From the NCBI RefSeq assembly GCF_019578655.1, contig NC_063263.1, positions 12,399,001-12,463,000 of the forward strand: a stretch of DNA of 64,000 nt. Direction: 5' to 3'. The first letter of the stretch is position 1, and every line of letters starts with the position of its first letter. The notes beneath the pieces are model-generated. The model saw nothing but the letters and a program-made list of their open reading frames with translations. It was not told the origin of the DNA and searched no databases. The position numbers were made by a program, and so were the translations under genes. This stretch comes from Ricinus communis (lineage: Eukaryota; Streptophyta; Magnoliopsida; Malpighiales; Euphorbiaceae). Below are positions 13,051-26,157 of this stretch, piece by piece.

Positions 13051-16000
13051 GATAGAAAGCTGAGAAATTCCAAAGTTGTTTCCTTGTTTGACTTGAAAAA
13101 ACCCATTGCTTTGCTTTGGTTTGACGGGTCATCTGCATTATTTAATTAGAAACAAACGTGTATAATTAAATTAGATATCATCAGGACTCCTAAAAGAAAA
13201 CCAGAGAGGTTTTTACATTGGAAGGAGAAGGATGAAGTATGAAGGACCACACATTCCTGTACTTTCGGTCAATTGGCACGCGCTTTTTTACTGTGTTTAA
13301 ACCCCACGTGTATTGCTTGCCGATATTGGAACATGAAACCTCAAAGCAATTGTCTTTGCAATATTAGTTTTGTCTTCTTTAATTATATTTATTGATCAAA
13401 TAAATCTATCTATTTTTTGGACAAAAACAAATATTTATCTCATTCCAACTTTAACTTTTAGGATAAAACTCGCTGCTCCAATTTCATAGGAATACATATT
13501 TTGTTTCTTTGAGTTGGATGAAGTCTCTACCTTAACTTAAATTTCTCTTTTATTAACTTAAATTTCAAGATTGGGATGACTAAATTATGAGTAAATTAAA
13601 AACGATTCTCACTAATGAGTCGGATTATGAATTGTTGTTGAGTGTTTAAATATTTAATTTTTTAATTTTTTATAAATTACTTTTTTATAATATTTTAATG
13701 TGTTTAAATATTAAAAGGAACATACATATAAATAAAGGTATGAAGATGTCAATAGATTTTAATTTCATTTTCATAAAGTAAATAGAAAAATTTGTATATT
13801 AGTAAGAAGGAAGAAGTTGTGTTAAGTGTTAACTAATCAGCAATCACTTTCACATTGCTGTGCCGTCTATAAATTGTGCTTTAAAATGTTTCAGTCCGCA
13901 CTCGATTCATTATAAAACCAAAGATGAAAACACAAGCAACCGAACACAAAATGACCCTGTATGTTAATTATTTAAAAATTACCAGAAAACAAAAAAGATT
14001 AAAGAAGAAGCATTCAAATTGGAAAGAAAAAAAAAAGGATAAGGACTTGATAATAGTATAGGTAATTAAACATGAGTCGGCTAACAAAATTAATGATTAA
14101 TTTCACCCTTACCAAGACACAATCAATTTTTCTTCAACTCTTTTGCCTCCCACTATATTTTCTTTATGTTGGTATCACCAGGATCCCAACTTGCTATGCC
14201 AAAGTTACTTTCTCTAATTATTATTATTATAAACTTTACATTACAATGTCCACATTTATTTATTTGATGAAGTAATGTTTATGATGATCAGTACTCATTT
14301 TTTCATTTATTTTTCATTCAATTAATCGAATATGCCAAGTTAATTGTGCCAAGGATTAGCTTGGAAAGATATCCTGTAAATAACCCAATGCAGTCAGTGA
14401 GCTACAGGGTTTTGGTCCCCGATAATGCTCTGACAGTTAAATTAAAACTCTGTGATGATTTACGCAAAATAACAGTAAGGTAAAACTAAAATAATCAATT
14501 GTGCAGTAATTGAAGGGTTTTACACCTTACCATTAAGGTGGTGACTTGAAAAGGAACTAAATAAATTTTCAACTCAGTAATTCTGTTATAATTTTCTATT
14601 TATTAAATATATATAACTATTTTAGAGTCTGATGACATCATAATAGGAATTTGAGTAGAGACTTTTGAAATAAAATCTCGATATTTTGATTTTATTCTAT
14701 CTTTGTTCTATTGTTTGTCATTTTTGAATATCATGATCTTTGAATATAGTAATATAAAGTCTTAATATGTGAGCAAGATATTTATAAATTTAAAAATTTT
14801 AAATGGTTATATATTAGCCTTAATTTTTTTTAAATCTCTACGAGTTTATAAGATATTTTACAGTTTAATTCACTTATACTATTGAGTCATTCGTTCGTAA
14901 ACTCATAATTAATTTATATATGATTATTATTTGATTTTTCACTTTAAATTTGATATTATTAATGAAATCTATTTTCTTGAAATTATTCTATTTTGAAACA
15001 TATATAGAATATACGTATATTTTCTTTGCAATTTTCTAGGAAGACATTCTAAGGTTATTTACTCACCATTTGATTAATAAAGACCAAACTAACGGTCAAA
15101 AATTTATAGCACTGCTCGCATGGAAAAAAGAATAAATTGAAAGAAAAATCAATTGTTAAGACCTTATGACAGAGTTTCTTCATCGTTGTCTCCTTGATTT
15201 GGGTTTGCCAATGACAGAGACTAAACTCCTCTTTCTTTGTCTTTGTCTTTATCTTTTTCTTTTATTTTAAATGTCTGTAATAATATTCATAAAAACTTGT
15301 AAATGAAGGTATTGCCGACAGCATGTTTATTTTCAAAGACTTATTTTTGGTGGTAAATTCGCATTCGAATGCTATATATTCAGATATCAAAAGGGAAATT
15401 CAATAATGTTAATAAAATACAATTTAAATATAAAAAAAAATATTATAGGACCATCGAAAAGTTAGTCAATTCCAGAATTTAAATATCATCAATCTCAAAA
15501 AAAAAAAGTCAATTATTTCAGTTTAAATTAAGATTTTGGATTCAATTGGTTTTTTAGTTAATTAACCAAAAGAGTGTAATTTCATTTCTAAAACAAGTCT
15601 ATAATATAAAATTCTATGTTTATTTTGTAATTTAATGCTATAACATAGAGTTGGTATTGAAGTGTTTGAAGGGTTATACATATATAACAGAAAGGAAAAA
15701 AGACTTAATTAAACCATTTGTAAAATAGTCTTCTTTGATTCCATTGATTTTGTATCTATAATACTAACTAGACAAACTGTCTACTCTTTTTTAAAATTAT
15801 AATTTCAGTTCAATAATAAGTCTTTGAACAAGAACTATATATATATATATATATATATGATTGAACCCTAAAACTTGTCTTATGGTTTACGCTTTAATTT
15901 TGGAATTTAAGTGGCTAATGATTTAGTTAAATCATCCTCACAATTTGACCTTTATTAACTTCAATTAAACATATGTCTTCATAACTACCCGTCCATTACT

Positions 16001-17306
16001 TTTGATCTTGACATATGTAATATTGCACTATTTTAGATGGGTGAGGTTTAAAACTTAACTCATATGGGTTAATTAATTTATAAACAATTTGTGTTTGCCA
16101 AAATGACACCATAAATTAGATTTCCTTTTCCTTAGGAAAAGAAAGAAGGAAAGAAGAATATATGGGCACTTTTTTTCCCACCAAATTAAACATGTATTTT
16201 GAATATTTAAGTTGGTATTTTCTTATTAAATCAAAAGGAAAGATAAATTATTGTACCAGTTGGAAATTTGTTGGACATTCACTGATTTGACACATTTAAT
16301 TTTCTTTGTTTTAGTATCCTAATTGGCTGACACATGTCTAAATTTCAAAAGTAATTAACTTTCATCCTAAAAGTATGAGTCAAGAAAAATGAAATGAAAA
16401 GTAGTGGTCATATATATAAATATATGCACACACATACAGCCCCTCAAAGCTCATTTGCAAGTCGACAATGACAATGATATCCATGATTATTACATAGAAA
16501 CTCTATACAAGAAAAACAGATTAATTAACATAAAATTGCATCTTCATGCACTTAAGCTTTTTGGCAATTACAAAATTAGTTGATTAACAAATGTTTACTT
16601 CCAATATCATTGACTAAAAATGTTGTAATTGAATAAGTAGTTTCCTTTATTAATTAACAGTTATATGTTGTAAATTTGGAACTTACATATAATTGAAGAT
16701 CCAAACATAAAACTGTAAAGAGATATCATATTAGGAATAAGTGCTACGGTTTAAATTTAATTCACCTCAAACAAAACGCTAATATTAATATGAATAGCTG
16801 CAGTCTTAATTTTTAGCGTTTATTTGTATTTTTCCTTTATAGAAGATTATGAATTTTATTTATTTATTTAAAAAAAGAATACAACTTGGGCAATGATAAA
16901 AATAAAAATAAGTACTTAAATTGTAAAAACTTATACTTATATTAAATCAGCGATCAATGTGATTCATGAAGTGGTTATTTTAACCCACAAATTGACTTTT
17001 TAATTACTATATGAATTCAGTTATAAAAAAATTAATTTGCAGATTTTTATTATTAACATTTCATATCTATTAAATTCAATGAATGTTTTTATATAAGAAT
17101 ATTTAGTATCTATCACCTCATTAGAAAAGTCCAAAAAAAAAAAACAGCTCTACGGAAGAAGCCTCAAAAGTGAATAAAAAAACACAAAATCTAAAAAATA
17201 TATTTATTAAATTAAGATAACTTAACATAAACTCAAGAAGAAAAAGAGACCATTGTCAATCTAAAAAAGAATTATTTACCTAAAAGATTTGGTAAAAGAC
17301 AATAAG

Positions 17307-17310
<4 letters not shown>

Positions 17311-17345
<35 letters not shown>
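17311..17345. repeat. (AG)n microsatellite
   Basis: About 35 bases of uninterrupted AG dinucleotides in the spacer downstream of the small-protein and NAC genes. Confidence 0.9.
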
Positions 17346-17350
<5 letters not shown>

Positions 17351-17786
17351 TTAGAATTTTGTTTATGATGAATATAATTCACTTGTAATTTTGAATTACT
17401 GGACTTCCAAACACCACTCTAACCATTGGAAAGTCATCACAAGTTCTAATGCTAATTATCCATCTAATTAAGTCCTTAACTATCCAATGTAATAAGACGA
17501 CCCACCTGAAATTAAACAAGTAACTTAAGAATTTAACTCATATTAGCAAGTGATTCAAGTTCAAACCAAACCACACAAGAAACATATATTTCCTTTTCTG
17601 TTAATTTAAATCTCTGAATTAGCTTTTCTATACATTATTGATTTCAATTATATAAAGAGAGATAAAATATATATGAACATGTAAAATTCAACTTATCAGG
17701 CAATTTCAGGAGAACAAACTCACTTGTTAATATAAACTCTACTAGTTCAAGGATGTAGTGGGAGTTTCTATAGCCCTAACCATCAT

Positions 17787-17821
<35 letters not shown>
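17787..17821. repeat. (ATA)n trinucleotide microsatellite
   Basis: About eleven uninterrupted ATA units. Confidence 0.9.
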
Positions 17822-19596
17822 GTTTTCTTCACTTTGAAGAGTGTGGAACTTTTGAAGAACACAAAAGCTTTTGGTGGGTGTGTGTCTGAAAACAATTTCT
17901 TTTAAGTGTTGAAGTTATAAATCTGCAGGATATATGCATACATATATTATATAGCCGTTAAATAAAATAAATTTAAATATATGGGATGTAAGGTTGCGTT
18001 GTCCTTGAAGTTGACAAATGCATCACGAGATTCGTTATAATGGAGGGCCACGATTCAAATTTTATTATATTATCATTATATCATCTTATCTTTTTGTACA
18101 TTCATTTCAATATTCCATTTATTTTGTCCTTCTTGCACATAATTAATCTCTTTGATTTAATTCTATGATAATGTGTAGGATGGATGTTCTGCTTTTTAAG
18201 CTTTTTCTTGGGAGGACAAACTTTGGTTCTATTCACTTGGGAAGTGAATGCCTCATTTCAATGGAATAATATTTATTACTGCATCAATAGTCAACTATAT
18301 ATAACTACTTAGCTAAACTTAGGGTTTTGTTAACAATCATCAAAAGCTGATTGTTAATAAGCTTTATGTTTTGGTTAATTTGTTCCTTGTTGAGATTGGC
18401 AAGAAGGGAAGGTGGGTTTGAGGTGCAAACCTTCCCGCCCATCAAGTGATAGCTTTTGCTCCATTGATGGATATGAACTGCCATGTAAGCCATAGAATTC
18501 TAAAAGGATAGATGCATAATTTGTAAGCAACCCAATTTAAATATAATTTCTTTTGATGTTAAATATTTTATTAATATTTATTCCAATTCTTATTTCTTGA
18601 CATGACATATAATACCTTTAAAAAAAGCTGTTTTTTTAACTTTTTTTAATTAAAATATTAAAATTTCAACATTGTATCAGATGAATAAAAATTAAAATGA
18701 ATATTAATGGGTTTTTTTTCTTATAATATTAAAAGTCCATTTTTCCTAAAAGAAAAGGGGCAATTGCCCCCTTCTTTTATGAGTGGCTTTGCCCCCAAGC
18801 GGTGGCTATGACAATTAAACTTGAACACTTAAAAACGAGAAAAAGAGAAAGTCCCTTAATCATTTGGATTCTGACCTTTAAAGTTGAGTCTTCCCACTAT
18901 AAGGAAAACACTATTTTATTATTGACCAAAAATTACCAATCCAATCGGATTAGATATCAGCATTTAATTTTATTACTTCAAATATCATCATCATAATCAT
19001 ATGCATAAAGCAAATAAAGTCAGTAAAATAATGAAATAACATCTTCTTAAGGTCATAAATTTGATATAAATAAATAATAATTTTCATGTGAAGCACAATA
19101 GTATTATTAATCTATGATTCATAAATGGAGAAAGATGTTATGGTAAATATAATCTATTCAATAATCTAATTAAAAAAATAGTTTATTAATTGTAGTTATT
19201 CTCCAGAAAATAGAAAAGATATAAAAGAATTTTTATTTTAAAAAATGAATAATTTTAAAGTAGAAGAACAATGCAGCTCTGTACATATTTATATGTTGTT
19301 GACAGAGACAATAAACAAGATTAACAAATGAATAATAAAACTTATATTTTAAGTAATGAATTTCTTCTGTGTATTGATCAAATTTTGAGATTTTCATATA
19401 TCTAAAACACATTGATATTTTCAATTGCTACTAAAATAATCTCTAAGACTGCAAGGTCTCAAGAAAAAAGAAAAAAAGAAAAAAACAATTTATTAGGACA
19501 GTATACTTAACTGCATTTTTGTCAAATATGTCAATTGGACGTTAAGGCTACACTGGTGCAGTTTGTTTCGATACTTGGGCTAATTTTTCATTGCAG

Positions 19597-19762
19597 AGGA
19601 CTGGCTGTATCCAGAGGACCTGTTTGGTGCTGTTGGGAAGCCGAAGTTTTTAGCTTCAGCCCACTCAACAACTTCTATCAGCTTCAGGGAGGGGCTTTTG
19701 CAAGCTGAGACCATTACTGGGCCTAAAGAATTTCAGATCACCATCACTAGTCCAGTGCAAGT
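19597..19762 (+). other. GC-richer fragment cut by the hAT insertion: MITE piece or exon relic
   Basis: A block with higher GC content than its surroundings ends exactly at the hAT target-site duplication. It starts after a pyrimidine-rich stretch ending TTGCAG. One frame stays open through it (EDWLYPEDLFGAVGKPKF at its start). However, the phrase CTGTTTGGTGCTGTTGGGAAG and the repeated AGCTTCAG motifs look like the ends of common plant MITEs, which would make the open frame meaningless. I favour the MITE reading slightly. No protein identity can be given. Confidence 0.3.
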
Positions 19763-19770
19763 ACTTCTAT

Positions 19771-21496
19771 TAGGACTGAGCATGAATCTTGGTGATTCCT
19801 GCCCGAATCGAATAACAGTACTAAAAAATACCAGAATTTAAATAATCGAAAGTTTTTATAACCGAATTGAACTGATCCGAATTTTTTTTACTATTACGGT
19901 ATGACACTAGTTTTTTAGTAAAAACCGTACCATAACCATACTAGAACCGATCCGTCTTGTATTGATCTGGACCAAACCGTATAACTGAATTTTTTATATA
20001 TATTTATTAATAATTATTTATATTATATAAATAATACATATTAAAAACAACTATAATATTATAAATTACTTTATACTCTATAAAAAAAATATTTTATATT
20101 TATCATTTATATAATTCAAGCAATTGTTATCGAAATAAAAAAAAATGATACATATTAAAAATAACTATAATATTATAATATTCTTTATACTCTATAAAAA
20201 ATATAAGTTATATATATTAATATGTCACATAGTATACTGATACTAGTAATCTAGTATACATACTATAATACTAGATTTAAAGTACTTGAAAACTAAGTAT
20301 ACCATTTATCATGGTGAAGATGAGGCAAGAAATTTGAAAAAAATGGTGAAAACAACTTTAGAGTTGATGGTGGATGAATACAAGATAATTAAGGATCAAT
20401 TATATATGGGTGAGGTTATAGGGAGCTCACAGAAATCTGCATATGATAGTGGGCCAAGTGATACGGAAACAAAAGAAGAAATTGATGAGTTCTTTTTAGA
20501 AGAAGAAGCGCAACAAAATTTGTCTAAGATATCTGAGTTAGATAGGTACTTCGAAGAATTTACAGAAAAATTCACCATTGATTTCGATATTTTAGCGTGG
20601 TGGAAGGTGAATTCAGTAAGGTACCCTATCTTGTCCAAGGTTGTACGCTATGTATTGGCTATCTAAGCTTTAACAGTAGCCTCTGAATCTGCATTTAGTA
20701 CTGGAGGACAAACTCTAGATCAATATAGAAGTTCTTTACTTCCTACAATAGCGGAGGTCCTTATTTGCTGTCAAGATTGGCTTAGAAGTTCAAATAAATT
20801 TATCTAACTAGAATAATCAATAGAGGATATTGAAAGCATAGAGTCAGATAACATTTCTTTACGTCTTACATATGTTTGTTTATTGTTGATGTTGTTAAGT
20901 TTTATTGATGTAATTTTTTACTTTTATTATAGAAATTATTCAAGATCCTGAGATTTGAGAGTCCCTTATGCCAAGATTAAATGTGGAGTGCTAATTTTGA
21001 GGGGAGGTAATAACATTCCTTTGCTAATTTTGGACATGTATTTTAGTGCTACATGTAGTTTGTAAATTTATTTATTTTAATGATTGTCATCTGCAAAATA
21101 TTTTTATGCTAGCAGGTAACATATGTTTTAATGGTTTGTATTTGAATATTGAATAAATTATTATAATTACAACTGACTGAATTGCAAAACAGGTTGTTCA
21201 AGAATGTGATTGCAATTCTAATTCAGATTTTCATGCTACTTTTTTTAGGTTGGTAATCATATTTTTTCTAAATGTATTTGATTAAAGATGATATTAAAGT
21301 TGTGTTTTTAAAATTTTTTAGAACCGAAAATAACACCGAACCGAACTGTATTTAACTGTAAAATTGGTACAATACGGTATTGGATCCTTTTATGTTTAGT
21401 ACGGTACTGGTACCTTCAATTTTAAAATAACCGAGGTTTGGTATGGTACTGGTGATTTATAAATAACCAAATTGGACCGATCCGTGTTCAGCCCTA
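19771..21496 (+). mobile_element. Internally deleted hAT-superfamily DNA transposon
   Basis: The left end TAGGACTGAGCATGAATC and the inverse of the right end (TAGGGCTGAACACGGATC) match at 14 of 18 positions, and all four differences are transitions. The flanks are acttctat (19763-19770) and actcctac (21497-21504), which agree at 6 of 8 positions. This fits the 8-base target duplication of hAT elements after C-to-T decay. Subterminal DNA is rich in AACCG/CGGTT motifs. Only the C-terminal transposase region remains inside, so the element is non-autonomous. A diverged direct repeat (about 20036-20097 and 20150-20206) lies in the left half. Confidence 0.82.
20286..20808 (+). pseudogene. hAT transposase C-terminal (dimerisation) relic
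   Basis: An open frame at 20286-20666 ends in a stop (20664-20666) within a typical hAT dimerisation domain. The segment FDILAWWKVNSVRYPILSKV precedes the stop, and the same frame resumes after it with VASESAFSTGG, DQYRSSLLP and ICCQDWLRSS. These are hallmark motifs of the Dimer_Tnp_hAT domain. The BED zinc finger and the DDE catalytic region are absent, which is consistent with an internal deletion. The relic cannot encode an active transposase. Confidence 0.85.
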
Positions 21497-21504
21497 ACTC
21501 CTAC

Positions 21505-22076
21505 TGCTAGTTGTTTCTTTTCCTTTTTTTTTTTTTTAGGTTTCAATTCATTATTCTTAGAGCAACATTAATTTAACTTCAATTTGTCATTGTTGTATGA
21601 ATGTCTCCTCAATTAAAACTTTCTATTTTTATTACAAGTGCATACTTGAAAACCATATTGAAGGTTCTAATTTCATATAGATAATACTGTGTATTGAGCA
21701 AAGGAAAAGGAAAAGGTTTCTTTGAGAAATAATTAGTACGGCCAGGGATGGTTACTGTATGCAAAATTACGCAAGAACCATCTCTTTTGGATATTTACTG
21801 TAGCCATAATAACATTCCGGTAGCTCATTCAGTAGCTAGAAAAGCCGTTCAATGTGACACTCTTGAATTTAAAATTGTTTCAAGAGAAAGCACCGAAACT
21901 ATCATTAATCTCGATTTGATACTACAGACATGCTGACTCTTTCTTTTGCCTTCGTGCGACATATGTATGCCCGGTCCCCACCAAGGGATTACAATATATA
22001 CAAGATAAGCCACAACAGAGAAGGGGGCCAAAAAGAATTGAGGAACTTTAGCAAACAAACATGTTCTTTTGTATCA
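21505..22076. other. Spacer and probable 3' UTR of the phosphodiesterase gene
   Basis: AT-rich sequence between the hAT right target duplication and the stop codon of the downstream gene. Short open frames here have no recognisable content. Confidence 0.4.
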
Positions 22077-24884
22077 TCACTCCTGTATCAGTTGTGGAAT
22101 AAGCTTCAAAAGAAACGAGAGCTCCTTCTGGGAGAACTGGGGAATTGACTTCATTTCCATCTCACTGTCCTTTTCAGCTAAGTTGCTCTCCTCGTCGTCC
22201 ACCTTAGCTGGCTTTATCATATCAGATACAGCCTCCGTAATCTCTTTAACTAGATCAACTATCACTCCGTCTATACCCATCAAATGTTGCATGTACACAG
22301 CTTCGGACACATTACTGCATAATAAATTGAGTTTCAGATTACATAAAAAAACATTAAGTGCTCAATATTTCGGGGGGGAGGGGGTGGCTTTTGAACATAC
22401 TAATGCTATTTCACACAAACATTTGAATTCATGAACTGTTTGCATTTAAAATCGCATGAGATACAGAGATAACTCATGATGATGTTTACAAACTTACTTC
22501 AATTTCCCATATGTCAGAAGAGAAAGCTTGGCCTCCTTAATTTTAGCCACTGCCCCGGGATTCCTGAAAATCCCTTTGACCTCAGATACAATCCCATGCA
22601 AACCACCCTCCAAGCACACCTTTATAGCCTCCTCTAAAGAATTCCTCCTTGTGTCATAGAAAATCTCAGTTCCCCCATTCGTCAAAAAGTAAACCTGTAC
22701 AACAACCAAACAACAACCATCAATTTCTTTTTTTTATATAAGAAAATTTAAACAAAAAGTCCAGCAGCAACGTTAAATAACATGAAATTCCTGTTTTTTG
22801 AAAAAGAATATTTTTAACAACTAAGGCTGTTCTTGTGTGCCAAACAAGAGCATGGAAATATATTCCAGGAATTGCAATCCGTTTCCATCAATTTCAAGAC
22901 CAAACAAACATGGCCTAATGCAGTATCATGAAATGTTTAATTAGGAAATTAGACTTACAGGGTAGGTACACTGCAGTTGTCTAACGAGCAGTGCTGCATC
23001 AGGTTGGAAAGATGAGAAGATAATGGGTCTATCAAGACCATACTCAAACACCACCTGGACCACAGAAATTAAAAAGACAAATCCTCAATATAACTTGACC
23101 CATATCCACTAAGCATAAAAACAAAGGCTTATTAATAGATATAATATACCTGCAAGATGGCTTGAAGAACATAGTTGAGATAATCCTGTTGGTAAACAAT
23201 ATGATCATCAAATTTTAATTCTACATTGAAGCCCAAAGAAGGGTCCACTTGTTGAAAAGCATCTTTCAAAGTGCAAACACAGTCATCTTTCTCTACATTC
23301 CAATTCACAATTTTCCCATCTTTTGTTTTCCTTAGCAAGGATTTCCCCATCTGCCCTGCTTCTTTTTGGGGACCATAGCAGAGAAACTCAGATAAGCATA
23401 GCTCTGTAACTCTCTTCTCAAAAATAGTGCCCTGCAAAATTACCAAGCAATTAGCATCCACATGTCAATGAATATGTTCAGAATTTACTAATTGTATTTG
23501 ACTGAATTGTGAAACTTACATTATCTTCCGAGAGTATGAAGTTGTCATGGAAAATGATAGGGCAGCCATCTTTGGTCACCTACAAAAAACGACACTTCGT
23601 TTTTTCACTCTTTCTTGTCTTTGTTTTTTTTGTCTCATTCAGCTCCATTCTTTTATTTCTATATATATGTTTTCCCAATAGAAAAAAGAAATAACCCATA
23701 AGTCCCCAACCAAAACACAAACACAATCAGTTCAACGTCTTCCCACATAAACTAACTGATTTCTTACACAACAGAGAAAAGAAAAGGAAAAAAAAAACTT
23801 AGTGCAAGCACAATTATTTCTTAACTGGTCCTATTTTTTTCTCTAAATGCTTTTTAATATTTAAAAAGTCAAACATTGTGGAACTAAGATTTTACTTCAT
23901 ATAAAATGTGAGGAATTAAAATATGAGTTTATTTTGAAAGAGAATGATTTAAAATATAATGGAAGAATTAGAGTCTTTATATTTTCAAAAGTTAAGAATT
24001 CATTCAATTTTTTTAATGAAAGGGACAAAAAAATAAGTAAGTTAAGACTTAGGGAGGAAATCGTAATTTGCTTTTGCTCTTTAGATTTTACCCTGAAATT
24101 CAGGTTATTTTTAGAAATGATTTTAGGCTTCCAGGGTTTAATTAAGGAACCACTAAAAAATGGCAACTTTTTTCTTTTTCTTTTTATTTTTTCAGAAAAA
24201 AAAATTAACAAAGAGATTATTCAAATAAATTTTTCTAAAAAGTCGTAATACGGTCAAAAGAAAACAACCGCACGCGGCGACCGACGCCGATCTAAAACGT
24301 AAACAATTGCAATACAAGACTGTTGACGACTTGTTTGACGCCAAATATTTTGAGAGAGAGATGAATACCTGAACATCGAATTCGATGAAATCAATAGGGA
24401 AAGTAGCAGCAGAATTGAAAGACAAAATAGAGTTTTCTTTAATTGCTTTCATTCTCTGATCATTTGAAGTCAATATATTCATTCCGCTTCCTCTGTGTCC
24501 AACAACCATAAACTCGGATGCCTTACACGGCACCGTTTTAACTGAAAATTTCGAAAACCGTCAAGAATCATTAACTATTTTAAATAAAACGACAAAAATG
24601 ATATATATATATATAGTACCTTTGGAGGAGCAGCGGGTGGTGGAAGAGTAAAGAGAAAGAGAGGCATTATCAGGAACATGATCAAGATTAGGAACATCGG
24701 AAACATGAACAGCTTTAAGAGCCATTTTTTGTCGGTTATTGAAGAATAGTGAGACTTTAGAGAATAATGATGGTGTGGGTGGTGAGGTTTTGGAGGAGGA
24801 AGAGATGGGTTTATATGGAAAATGACGAGAATGGAGGATTGAAGAAGAAAAGGAGGGATGACGAAGATTCATAACTATAGCCAA
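22077..24884 (-). CDS. Glycerophosphodiester phosphodiesterase, plastid GDPD1-like
   Basis: Seven exons: 24884-24620, 24541-24369, 23579-23520, 23431-23150, 23054-22959, 22694-22498 and 22314-22077. They join in frame to 436 residues. The enzyme hydrolyses glycerophosphodiesters (such as glycerophosphocholine) to sn-glycerol-3-phosphate and an alcohol, and is linked in plants to phosphate recycling during Pi shortage. The GDPD domain starts with HRGSGMN (about residues 104-110), continues with EFDVQVTKDGCPIIFHDNF (metal-binding Glu and Asp, catalytic His), and ends near MGIDGVIVDLVKEI. The N-terminal 85 or so residues are Ser/Pro-rich with few acidic residues, which suits a chloroplast transit peptide, as in Arabidopsis GDPD1. 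The acidic C-terminal tail (about 40 residues) is less conserved. Intron 1 begins with GT followed at once by a (TA)n tract. I see nothing that breaks the gene. Confidence 0.93.
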
Positions 24885-26120
24885 CCTAAACTACAAGATG
24901 GAATCTCCGCGTAAAAGAATATTCGGTCACCTCCATTGTCATATCCTTTTGGATATTCCCTCTCTCTCTCCCTCTTCTCTGTTCCCTTGCGTGATTAACA
25001 ATTATTAGTATGTGATAATGAGCTTTTGCTTTTCTGTTTATATTCTTCATTTCTCCGTTATTAACGTCCTCTGTGTATGGCGTTTTCCTTAACGATTCCT
25101 ACCATGTATCCCGCTCTTTCTAAATCCCCAACACCTTACAAATTTTTCTTTTTGATAGAAGCACCCCACAAGTTTTCTTTTTGATGATGTAATTGAAAAA
25201 TAAAATCAAAATTAATATTAAAATATATCATTAATATTAAAAAAACTTATATACTAAATAAAAAAATAAAATTTATTTAATAATTAAATCAAATTAGAAT
25301 ATATTTTTTAGACATTCAAATTTTAATTATTTTATTTTTAATATAATATAATAAGTATTATAATTTTTCATGCGATATTTGACATACAATCTATTTTATT
25401 TTTATATCTCTATTTTGATATTCATAGATCTCGAACATCTTTTAACTCTATTTTTTTTATAATATTCATATATCTTTTTATAAAAAAACATTAACACATT
25501 AAAAATGACTAAATACAATTTACTATTATTTATAAAATTGGAATCAAAAGTCACATCCTCATGTAGTGGACAAGGAAATTAAAGTAGAAGAATTTTCAAA
25601 TCCCTTTTCCATTGGAAAAAGAAAAGAAGGAAAGTGGGAATATCCGAGAGAATATGTTAGATGCCCCCAAATTTTAACTTCTAGATTTCTTTCTTACAAC
25701 AACTCGTTCATTTCATAACGTGCAGATGCAATTTGTACTCCAGAATTTACGCCAAAAATTAGTTGGCTACGTCAGGGTCTAACGGACGTTACTCTTTTCT
25801 TTTTCTTTTTCCTTTTCCTAATTTTTTTTTCTTGGGATAAAATAAAAAATAGAATTAATTTAATTTTAATGAGTGTTGACCGTACAATGACATGGAGCCA
25901 GCATGTAATGGATAAGAAATGGGTTTATTATTATTATCGTTGGAACAAATGATGGGGTAGCCACCGTGGCTTTACTCGTCTAAATCTTCCCCATTTTGAC
26001 CCACAGATACAAATTAATTCTGACAGACAGGTGGCTCCAAGTTTTCATTAAATTATCTCTTTTTCTTTAGAAAAATTTATTTCTCGTATTTTAAGCACAT
26101 GCATCTTTTCCCTCACCATT

Positions 26121-26122
<2 letters not shown>

Positions 26123-26152
<30 letters not shown>
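26123..26152. repeat. (TA)n microsatellite
   Basis: About 30 bases of uninterrupted TA. Confidence 0.9.

Positions 26153-26157
<5 letters not shown>

Larger units (their letters stand above)
13140..19595. other. Long AT-rich intergenic region with microsatellites
   Basis: No gene I can support in about 6.4 kb. It contains (AT)n at about 15836-15858, (AG)n at 17311-17345 and (ATA)n at about 17787-17821. Short open frames at 14072-14275 and 18305-18493 have no recognisable content. The 18400-18490 area is less AT-rich than its surroundings, but I could not assign a product or a known microRNA to it. Confidence 0.5.

Noticed and set aside
13140..18300. Known microRNA precursors in the long spacer
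   Set aside because: I looked for mature sequences of the common conserved plant families and saw none. This was by eye, so novel loci are not excluded.
18305..18493. Short - strand frame that might encode a signalling peptide
   Set aside because: No signal peptide and no CLE, CEP, IDA or RTFL motif. Frame length is compatible with chance.
22820..22925. Possible MITE in intron 5 of the phosphodiesterase gene
   Set aside because: GGCTGTTCTTGTGTGCC and GGCCATGTTTG at the two ends are not convincing inverted repeats and no duplication is visible.
23897..24248. Overlapping open frames on both strands (about 104 codons each)
   Set aside because: They lie in intron 2 of the phosphodiesterase gene, are Lys/Phe-rich, and reflect A/T-rich DNA without stops.
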